A DNA stretch of 64,000 nucleotides from SSF14 sp037045585. Lineage in GTDB: Bacteria > Actinomycetota > Acidimicrobiia > Acidimicrobiales > Microtrichaceae. Position 1 is the stretch's first letter. Every line of letters begins with the position of its first letter. The DNA lies in assembly GCA_037045585.1 (NCBI GenBank), contig JBAOIR010000063.1, forward strand, positions 1-64,000, in the 5' to 3' direction. Shown in pieces: positions 52,068 to 62,470 of the stretch. A program made the translations under genes and the position numbers. The notes beneath the pieces are model-generated. The model did no database searches. It saw only the letters and a list, made by a program, of their open reading frames with translations, and was not told where the DNA came from.

Positions 52068-52925
52068 GTGCAGATCACCAAGACCTCGGGCGCCGACGGC
52101 TTCGTCGTCGTCGACCTCCCCGACGCAGCGACCGCCACTGGCATCGTCCGGTGCGCCCGCAAGATCCTCCAGGACGGCGCCGTCAACCTCGCTCGTTCGC
52201 TGACCTACTCCTACGCCGCGTTCGGCATCCCCACGTCGGGAGCGTCCGCCGGTATCAACGCCGATGGCGACGGTCGGGACGAGGCCGTCGCGGCCTTCGT
52301 CGCCGAGCTGGCGCCACGCGTGGCCGACGGCTCGCTGCAGCTCAGCGCCGGCAAGGGGGTGACCGATGCCGACCTGGCGCCGTGGGCGGTCGTCGCCGAC
52401 GATGGCGCCGACGCGGCGCTCGTGGCGTCGGTGGTGGCGTCGGCGGCCGCAAGCGTCGACCTCGCCGGAGCCACGGTTGCCATCGAGGCCGGTGCCCCGG
52501 CGGCGGAGACGATTGCCGCCGGATTCGCTGCGGCCGGTGCCGACGCGGCAGTGCTCCCGCTCGCCGAACTCCTCGCCGCCGGTCGCGGCGTTGTGGTGGT
52601 GGGCTCCAAGGCCGGAGTCCTCGACCACGAGAACGTCGGCGCCCTCGGCGCAGCGACCATCGTCGGTGCCGCCGGCCAGGCCGTCACGGCCCGGGCCCTC
52701 GCCACGGCGCGCCGCAACGGCGCCACGGTGCTGCCCGACTTCGTGAGCGCCGCCGGCCCGCTGCTCGCCGCGTCCGGCGAGGCCGACATCGCCGCACGGG
52801 TGACCGAGGTGGTCCGCTCGGTCCTCGACCACGAGGAGGGTCCGTACCTCGGCGCCTGCTACACGGCCGAGGCATTCCTTCGCACCTGGTCCTCCGAGCT
52901 CCCGTTCGGGCGTCCCCTCGCATGA
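52068..52925 (+). CDS. GLFV dehydrogenase-like protein lacking catalytic lysines
   Basis: 285 residues. The layout follows Glu/Leu/Phe/Val dehydrogenases: LARSLTYSYAAFGIPTSGAS (about 43-62) aligns with the LAxGMTYKxAAAGLxxGGGK segment, and VLDHENVGALGAATIVGAAG (about 184-203) plus NGATVLPDFVSAAG aligns with the C-terminal domain. But both active-site Lys residues are replaced (Tyr/Ser for the first, Ala/Ser for the second) and the Rossmann glycine motif is weak. It is probably a pseudoenzyme or has a different reaction. GTG start without ribosome site; possible -10 CACAAT just upstream. Its stop overlaps the next start (ATGA). Confidence 0.6.
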   Translation: MQITKTSGADGFVVVDLPDAATATGIVRCARKILQDGAVNLARSLTYSYAAFGIPTSGASAGINADGDGRDEAVAAFVAELAPRVADGSLQLSAGKGVTDADLAPWAVVADDGADAALVASVVASAAASVDLAGATVAIEAGAPAAETIAAGFAAAGADAAVLPLAELLAAGRGVVVVGSKAGVLDHENVGALGAATIVGAAGQAVTARALATARRNGATVLPDFVSAAGPLLAASGEADIAARVTEVVRSVLDHEEGPYLGACYTAEAFLRTWSSELPFGRPLA

Positions 52926-54011
52926 CGGCGCCCGCTCCCGACCTCCCCGGTGTCACCGTCGAGTTGCCGGGCCAGCCCGACGGCGTGTCGTGGCCGACGC
53001 TCACCTGGGCGACCGGCGAGCAGCTCACCGGCGACGCGGACCGGGTCTCCGACGTGCTCGACCGGGCGTTCGCGACGAACCCGAACCCGGAACTCGCGCT
53101 CAGCCTGGCGTTCATCGCCGTGCAGGGCGGCCGCATCGTCGCGGAGCGCTACGGCCCCGGCGTCAGTGCCACGACGCCGCTCACGTCCTGGTCGGTCGCC
53201 AAGTCGATCACGCAGAGCGCACTGGGCCTCGCCCTCGCCGACGGCGTCGTCGACCTCGACGCCGGTTCCGGCCGCGCCCGAGTGGGCGGACCCCGCCGAT
53301 CCCCGACACGCCATCTCGCTCCGTCACCTGATGGCCATGCGTTCGGGCCTCGAGTTCAACGAGGACTACGTCGACGCCGGCACGTCGCACTGCCTCGAGA
53401 TGCTGTTCGGTGAGGCGTCGGCGGACATGGCCCACTACGCGGCGACCCAGGAGCTCGTGGCGCCCGTCGACTCGACATTCAACTACGCGTCGGGCTCGAC
53501 CAACATCGTCAGCCGCGCCCTGAAACAGGCGCTGGGCCTCGACCAGGCAGGCTTCGACGCCTACCTCCACGAGCGTCTGTTCGATCCGATCGGCATGTCG
53601 AGGGCGACCCCGCACTACGACGGCGCCGGCACGTTCGTCGGATCCTCCTACGTGTACGCGACGGCCCGGGACTTCGCCCGCTACGGGTACCTCCATCTGC
53701 GCGACGGCGTGTGGGACGGCCGTCGGATCCTGCCCGAGGGTTGGGTCGACGTCGCCCGCACCGCCCGCTCGGGACCCGACGAGGACGGCCAGTACTACGG
53801 TGCGTTCTGGTGGGTGTGGGGCGACGAGCACGGCACGTTCGCCGGGCAGGGCTACGAGGGGCAGCTCGTCGCAGTTGTCCCTGCGCTCGACCTGGTGCTC
53901 GTGCGACTCGGCAAGTCGCCGATCGCGCACCGGCCGGCGCTCTTCCAGTTCTATCGTGACGTGATCAGCGCCTTCACCGACGGTGCTGCCGGAGAAGGGG
54001 ATCCCCGATGA
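52922..54011 (+). pseudogene. Beta-lactamase-fold serine hydrolase, frameshifted
   Basis: Class C beta-lactamase/esterase-like (Beta-lactamase family) hydrolase of about 363 residues. First frame: SLAFIAVQGGRIVAERYGPG, then the active-site SxxK as SWSVAKSITQSALG (Ser about residue 92) up to VVDLDAG; the other frame continues APEWADPADPRHAI, SLRHLMAMRSGLEF, the YxN motif in FNYASGSTNIVSRAL, and GQGYEGQLVAVVP. The switch is at 53260-53265; one base is extra or two are missing. Motifs are intact on both sides and both ends overlap neighbours, so error is likely. Probably a cytoplasmic esterase; no signal peptide is visible. Confidence 0.8.
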
Positions 54012-54769
54012 GCCGACCACAGCAGTTCTCGTTTCCGACCTTCGAGTCGCCCGCCGACGAACGGACCCACTTGCGGCAGCGTCTGGCCGCCGGTTTCCGG
54101 TTGTTCGGGCGATTCGGGTTCGACGAGGGCGTCGCCGGGCACATCACGGCCCGTGACCCCGAGCGGTCCGACTGCTTCTGGGTGAACCCGTTCGGCATGA
54201 GCTTCAAGCAGATCCGTGCCTCCGACCTGATCCTCGTGAGCCACGAGGGTGAGGTCGTCGAGGGCGATTGGCCGGTCAACCAGGCGGCCTTCGCCATCCA
54301 CTCGCGGGTGCACGCCGCTCGGCCCGACGTCGTCGCCGCTGCCCACTCGCACTCGAAGTACGGGCGAGCGTTCTCGACCCTCGGGCAGAAGCTCGATCCG
54401 ATCACGCAGGACTCCTGTGCGTTCTTCGACGACCACGAGGTGTTCGACGACTTCACCGGCGTCGTCAACGACACCGCCGAGGGCGATCGCATCGCCGGGG
54501 CCCTCGGCAAGAACAAGGCCGCCATCCTCCAGAACCATGGCTTGCTCACGGTCGGCACGTCGGTCGACGCCGCCGTGTGGTGGTTCATCACGATGGAGCG
54601 CTCGTGTGAGGTGCAGCTCGCTGCCATGGCCGCCGGCACCCCGAAGCTGATCGATCCCGAGGTCGCGGCGGCCACCTACCGCCAGGTCGGTGGCGAGGTC
54701 GCCGGGGCGTTCCAGTTCCACCCGTTGTGGGAGTGGATCACCTCCCAGGAGCCCGACCTCCTCGACTGA
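54008..54769 (+). CDS. Class II aldolase/adducin family protein
   Basis: 253 residues. Zinc ligands are suggested by AAHSHSKYGRAF (HxH, about 115-117) and the later His in AAILQNHGLLTVG (about 178); the catalytic acid in class II aldolases lies in between. The group includes fuculose-phosphate aldolase, ribulose-phosphate epimerase and many decarboxylases; this N-terminal form with FDEGVAGHITARDPE is the one often called a class II aldolase/adducin domain protein of unknown substrate. Translation is coupled to the hydrolase upstream (ATGA). Confidence 0.85.
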   Translation: MSRPQQFSFPTFESPADERTHLRQRLAAGFRLFGRFGFDEGVAGHITARDPERSDCFWVNPFGMSFKQIRASDLILVSHEGEVVEGDWPVNQAAFAIHSRVHAARPDVVAAAHSHSKYGRAFSTLGQKLDPITQDSCAFFDDHEVFDDFTGVVNDTAEGDRIAGALGKNKAAILQNHGLLTVGTSVDAAVWWFITMERSCEVQLAAMAAGTPKLIDPEVAAATYRQVGGEVAGAFQFHPLWEWITSQEPDLLD

Positions 54770-55422
54770 GCGCTCGCGGACCTGCCGCAACCTCGCACGG
54801 ACGCGGGCCGTGACCTCCCACGGGCGGTACCAGACCTCGTCCTCCCACACCTCGACGACGGTGAAGCCGTCCTGCTCCAGCCGGTCTCGTGGCGGAGGTC
54901 GACGCGACCATCCCAGTGCTCGCCGCCCGAGTCCACCTGGCGGCGCATGGCATATCCGGCCTGCTCGAGGATCGAGATCGCCCGTCGCTCGAGGTTGGTC
55001 GCGACCGGTACGTAGTTCACGCCGCGGGGTTCGAGGTAGCGACGAAGCCCCGCCGTGGCGTTACGGCCACGCTCGCCCAGCTGGGACAAGGCAGTGCCCT
55101 CACCTGATGAACCTTTGTACACCGTCGTGACGTCGTGGAAGGGGCGAAGGCTGCTGGAGAGGCCCCACTGGTTTCCGCCGGACAGATGGGACAGCTTCGC
55201 TCCCGGGCCGGCGTCGAGCACCGCTGCCATCGCCGCTTGAGCATCGGTGCGTCTCGGACCTCGAAGTCGGATGACCTCGTCGGTCAGGGGTTCCCACCGG
55301 GGGTGTCCCTCGAAGAGATGGCGGGTGGCCTTCGGTCCGGCTCCGAGTTCCGCGTACTGCCGCCGAGTTGCGAGCGAGTGTTGCCGTTCGGCCAGTGCCA
55401 AGAGATTCGCCTCGATGTCCAT
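54770..55422 (-). pseudogene. AbiEi/DUF559-type gene relic with internal deletions
   Basis: On the minus strand from ATG 55422: MDIEANLLALAERQHSLATR, then HLFEGHPRWEPLTDEVIRL and ATNLERRAISILEQAGYAMR read well, but the region between SSLRPFHDVTT and LGERGRNATAG is too short by about 55-60 residues relative to intact relatives, and after WDGRVDLRH the frame breaks; the typical end VVEVWEDEVWYRPWEVTAR is in another frame after a second short deletion. No stop ends it cleanly. Truly decayed, unlike the single-base cases. A full-length relative is at 34734. Confidence 0.7.
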
Positions 55423-55546
55423 GGAATGACGTTCGCTGGAGCATGCACCCGGCCGGCAGAGCCGGTGGAGGCGCGCCGGGTTGGTCCGAGATCGGGTGGG
55501 AGGCGAGCGTGGTAGTTTCTGCGGACCAACCGACGCCGTTGACATC

Positions 55547-55645
55547 GAGCGGGAGAGTTCCGGCGGCACGGCCGTCGGGCACCGAAGGAGCAACGCCCCG
55601 CAATCTCTCAGGTCCCGGGACCGCTCGACGTAGGCAACTCTGGAA
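55547..55645 (+). ncRNA. Glycine riboswitch upstream of gcvP
   Basis: The conserved parts of a glycine aptamer are in order: GAGCGGGAGAG (55547-55557), CACCGAAGGAGCAA (about 55580), CTCTCAGG (about 55605), GGGACCG (about 55617) and CAACTCTGG (about 55635). One aptamer is clear; a second is not seen, so it is a singlet form. It lies 57 nt before gcvP and should switch on glycine cleavage when glycine is high. A possible -10 is TAGTTT at 55513. The downstream GC-rich stem (CCGGTCCGCCGGTCCCGG) may be the expression platform. Confidence 0.85.
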
Positions 55646-55701
55646 TCGAACCCGGTCCGCCGGTCCCGGTGACAGAGGGGAACCCCAACAGGAGTTCACC
55701 C

Positions 55702-58581
<2,880 letters not shown>

Positions 58582-58585
58582 GCCC

Positions 58586-60267
58586 ATGACCGTCACCGAT
58601 CCGCCCCGCCCTCCTGTCAGTGGGTCCGGTAGCGGGTCGGCGTCGGCGGTCGGCGAGGTCGATCCGCATGACCCGATCGATCGATCGGGCCGGTGGAAGG
58701 TGCTCGCCCGCCCGTTCTCGATCGGCACATTGGCAGCGGTGGGCTCCACCGCGGCCGGCAGCCTCGTCGGCGCGATCGCCTCGGTCGACTCTCCGGTGGC
58801 CGCAGTCGCCGGCACCACGATCGACAACGTTCCCGGCCCGGTGCGGCGCTGGGCGATCAGCACGTTCGGCACCTCGGACAAGCTGGTGCTCGGCATCGGG
58901 ATCGTGGTGGTGCTCGCCCTGATCGCCACGTTCGTGGCGTCTGCCGCGGCCCGTCGGCGGTGGGTCGTGACGGCGGCGATCGTGGCCCTGATGCTCATCG
59001 GGTTCCTCGCGCTCGACGACGTGACGCCCGGCGCCGTCGTTGCGACGATCGCTCGCCGCTCGCCGCGTGGGTGCCGTTCGGTGTGCTCCTGCGCTTCGCC
59101 GCCCCACCCCGGCGAGTCCCCGTCACCGTCGATGCTCCGGTCACCGCGTCTCCGGCGGCCGAACCCATGGTGATCCACCGCTGGGAAGCCCCCGTCGACC
59201 GCCGAGCGTTCGTGGCCCGCGCCGGTGCGTTGTGGGCCGGCACTGCGGCCATGGCCGGTGTCTCGGCAGCGATCAGCCGATCCGACACGGCGTCGGTCAC
59301 CTCGGCTCGGGCGCAGTTCCCGACGGTGCCTGCGGGCAGCTCCGACGCCGCTCCGCCGGTCCCCGCCGGTGCGTCGGTCGGCGGGGGCGTCGAGCCCTTC
59401 ATCACACCGAACGACGACTTCTACCGCATCGACACTGCGTTCCTCGCTCCCCGGGTCGCCCTCGAGGACTGGCGGCTCGAGATCACCGGCGCCGTCGATC
59501 GTCCCCTCACCCTCGACTACGCCCAGCTCCTCGACCGCCACATCGTCGAACGGGTGGTCACGCTGTGCTGCGTGTCGAACGAGGTCGGCGGCAACCTGAT
59601 CGGCACGGCGAAGTTCATCGGCGTGCCGCTCGCCGAGCTCCTGGAGGAAGCAGGGGTACAGGCCGGCGGGACGCAGGTCGCGATGACGTCGGAGGACGGG
59701 TGGACGTGCGGGTTCCCCACGGAGATCGCGATGGACGGCCGGGATGCGATCGTCGCCGTCGGCATGAACGGTGAGCCACTGCCGACCGAACACGGGTTCC
59801 CGGTCCGCCTCGTGGTACCCGGGCTCTACGGGTACGTGTCGGCGACCAAGTGGCTCCGCAAGATCGAGCTGGTCGGCCTCGACGACTTCGACGGCTACTG
59901 GATCCCGCGGGGCTGGTCGAAGGACGGGCCGGTCAAGACGCAGTCGCGGATCGACGTCCCGAAACGAGGGGCGGACGTGGCCGCCGGCCGGGTGGCGGTG
60001 GCCGGGGTGGCCTGGGCCCAGCATCGCGGCATCGAGAAGGTCGAGGTCCGCGTCGACCAGGGCGACTGGGTCGAGGCCCGGCTCGGTGACGCGTACAGCG
60101 TCGACACGTGGCGTCAGTGGGTCTATGAGTGGGACGCCACCCCCGGCGACCACGAGCTGCAGGTGCGTGCCACTGACGGCAACGGCGACGTGCAGACCGC
60201 CGACGAGGCGTTGCCGGCCCCCGACGGCGCGACCGGGCACCACACGGTGGTGGTCAGCATCAGCTGA
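58586..60267 (+). pseudogene. Membrane-anchored molybdopterin oxidoreductase (sulfite oxidase-like), frameshifted
   Basis: About 560 residues after restoring one C near 59049-59054 (ATCGCTCG probably ATCGCCTCG). First frame: three hydrophobic helices in the N-terminal 150 residues. Next frame: a fourth helix AAWVPFGVLLRF, a twin-arginine-like VDRRAFVARAGALWAG, then a sulfite oxidase/YedY-type domain with PFITPNDDFYRIDTAF, the Moco-ligand Cys in RVVTLCCVSNEVGG, GVPLAELLEEAG, and a C-terminal dimerisation domain with VAVAGVAWAQHRGIEKVEV. The Cys and fold residues are intact. Likely faces the outside; electron partner unknown. Confidence 0.83.
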
Positions 60268-60320
60268 CGGGTCGGGCCGGGCGACCGGTGGCGTGACCCG
60301 TGATCAGGCGACGGTGCGGA

Positions 60321-61034
60321 TCAGGCCACCGTGCCGATCAGCGCCCCGATCAGGGCGGTCACCCCCATGGCGACGCCGCCGCCGACGAGAACCCGGACCG
60401 CCGCGCGGCCCTGCCCGGCACCGCCGGCGCGGGCGCCGACCACCCCGAGCGCCCCGAGCGCGACCAGACCCACGCCGGCCAACACCCAGCCCGACGTCGA
60501 CCCCAACCCGGCGAGCAGCGGGACGAGCGCCCCCAGGCAGAACGCCAGAGCCGATGTCAGCGCTGCCTGAACCGGTCTCGCCCGGGCCGTCGGCTCGAGG
60601 CCGAGTTCGTCGCGGAGGTGGGCGCCCAGCGCGTCGTGGCGGTGCAGCTGCTCGGCGACCTCGGCCGCCAGTTCCTCGTCGAGCCCCCGGCTCACCCAGA
60701 TCTGGGTGAGTTCGCGTTGTTCGGCCTCGGGGAACTCGGCGAGCTCACGACGCTCCTTCTGTTCGTCGGCGTGTTCGGCGTCGCGCTGCGAGCTGACCGA
60801 CACGTACTCGCCCGCCGCCATCGACAGGGCGCCCGCGACGAGCCCGGCAGTGCCGGCCGTGACGACCGTCCCGCTCGTGGCCCCGCTCGCGGCCACGCCG
60901 ATCATCAGCGACGCCGTGGAGACGATGCCATCGTCGGCGCCGAGCACGGCGGCGCGGAGCCATCCGGCCCGGTGCGACCGGTGGTTCTCGGTCATGTGGG
61001 CGGGCCGAGGTTGGGCGTGATGGCTGCGGGGCAC
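60321..61034 (-). CDS. VIT1/CCC1-family metal transporter
   Basis: 237 residues. HRSHRAGWLRAAVLGADDGIVSTASLMIGV (about 20-49) and AGALSMAAGEYVSVSSQRDAE are diagnostic for VIT1/CCC1 proteins, which move Fe2+ or Mn2+ across membranes; five hydrophobic helices are present, and the cytoplasmic Glu-rich metal-binding loop (EQKERRELAEFPEAEQREL) lies between helices 2 and 3. GTG 61034 is preferred because TAGGGT is 6 nt upstream; ATG 60995 is possible. Divergent from the lipoprotein gene. Confidence 0.88.
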   Translation of the reverse strand: MPRSHHAQPRPAHMTENHRSHRAGWLRAAVLGADDGIVSTASLMIGVAASGATSGTVVTAGTAGLVAGALSMAAGEYVSVSSQRDAEHADEQKERRELAEFPEAEQRELTQIWVSRGLDEELAAEVAEQLHRHDALGAHLRDELGLEPTARARPVQAALTSALAFCLGALVPLLAGLGSTSGWVLAGVGLVALGALGVVGARAGGAGQGRAAVRVLVGGGVAMGVTALIGALIGTVA

Positions 61035-61092
61035 GCATCAACCCTACGATTGGCGTTGTGTTTCGCGCCGGACTCAGGTCAAGTTCATCCCG

Positions 61093-62421
61093 ATGAAGAT
61101 CTTCCCGTCCGCGCCACCCGTCACCGAGCCGACGTCGTCGGCGCGTTCGCGGTGTCTCCCCGTCGCTGTGCTCGTGGGGCTGGCGCTCGTCGCCGGGTGC
61201 TCGTCCAGCTCCGACTACGAGGCGGCACCGCGGAAGAAGGAGCAGGCGACCGAGATCCCCCGTTGGATCCGTGACGGCGTCCGCATCGCCCGGGCCACCA
61301 AGGCGGCTCGCAGCGGCGGCACCGGCGTCAGCCAGGACCTGCCGTCGCTGGTCCCGATCGGTGGCGGTCGGGCCTCGGATTCCGACACGCTCCCCTCCAA
61401 GGACGTGGTGGTCGGGGCGCTCACCGGCGCCGGTCTCACCGCTCAACAGGCCGGGTGCATCTACGACGGTGTGTCGGCCAATCCGCAGACCGCCAAGGAC
61501 GTGACGGCCCTGCTCAAGGGTCTCGCCGGGGCGAGCACGGCGACCGCAGCGGCCGGGACGCCCGCAGCGTTCGATCCGGCGACGCTCCCGGGCCTCGCCA
61601 ACCTGTCCCAGGAGAGCACCACCCGCCTCGTCCTCGCCATCGCTCCGTGCCTCGACCAGGCGGCGTTGCTGGGCCTCCTCGCCGCGGGGCAGGGCCTCGG
61701 CACCGGGGCCGGCGGCACTGAAGGGATCGCAGCCCTGCTGAGCTCGGCGCAGGGGCTCGACCTCACGAAGTTGGCCGGCTTCGACCCCAACGCGATCGCC
61801 AGCGCCGTCGCCGGTGCGCTGGGCTCGGACCAGGTCCGTCAGATCCAGGCGCTGCTCGCGACCGTCGGCACCACCGGGGCCGAGCTGCTCAACAACCCGC
61901 TGTTGACGCTCGACATCACCAAACTCGACCTCAGCACCCTCACCCAGGAGCAGATGCCGTTGTTGGTGCTGGCGCTCCTGAAGGGCCTCACGAGCGACCA
62001 GCAGGGCCAGCTGATGAAGCTCGCCCAGGTCAACCTCGACGAGCTCAACATCAAGATCGACCCCGACAAGCTGAAGCCCGAGGAGATCGGCACGCTGCTC
62101 CTCATCCTCGCTCCCCTGCTCGCCGGGGCGATCAAGACGACACCGGTCACCGTGCCGCCGGGAGGTGACCCGAACCAGGTCTACATTCCGCCGGGCGCCG
62201 ACCTGTCCAACCTGAACCCGCTGACCTTCCTGAACCGCGACGACGTCATCGCCCAGTTCCAGAAGCAGGGAATCGATCCTGTGTTGGGCGGGTGCATTTT
62301 CGACGGTCTGTCGGATCTCGCCCCATCGACGATCGCCGCCTTCTTCTCGCCCGATGCGGCGCCCGCCGCCGCGGGTTCGGTGCTGCTGATCGCCGTCAGC
62401 TGTCTCGCTCAGGGGCGATAG
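61093..62421 (+). CDS. Putative lipoprotein with two related Cys motifs
   Basis: 442 residues. Signal peptide with lipobox ALVAGC (Cys about 36), then a basic linker. The body is helical and Leu/Ala-rich, with long amphipathic helices (DQAALLGLLAAGQGL, TQEQMPLLVLALLKGL, SDQQGQLMKLAQVNL). A motif GLTAQQAGCIYDGVS (about 116-130) returns near the C-terminus as GIDPVLGGCIFDGLS (about 393-407), each with one Cys, possibly a disulphide-linked pair joining the two ends. A third Cys pair candidate is AIAPCLDQ and AVSCLAQ. I do not recognise the family. TACGAT at 61045 suggests a 35-nt leader. Confidence 0.7.
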   Translation: MKIFPSAPPVTEPTSSARSRCLPVAVLVGLALVAGCSSSSDYEAAPRKKEQATEIPRWIRDGVRIARATKAARSGGTGVSQDLPSLVPIGGGRASDSDTLPSKDVVVGALTGAGLTAQQAGCIYDGVSANPQTAKDVTALLKGLAGASTATAAAGTPAAFDPATLPGLANLSQESTTRLVLAIAPCLDQAALLGLLAAGQGLGTGAGGTEGIAALLSSAQGLDLTKLAGFDPNAIASAVAGALGSDQVRQIQALLATVGTTGAELLNNPLLTLDITKLDLSTLTQEQMPLLVLALLKGLTSDQQGQLMKLAQVNLDELNIKIDPDKLKPEEIGTLLLILAPLLAGAIKTTPVTVPPGGDPNQVYIPPGADLSNLNPLTFLNRDDVIAQFQKQGIDPVLGGCIFDGLSDLAPSTIAAFFSPDAAPAAAGSVLLIAVSCLAQGR

Positions 62422-62470
62422 CCGCACGACGCCCCGTGCTCAGGCCTGACCGGCCTCGGCCATGAGGCCG

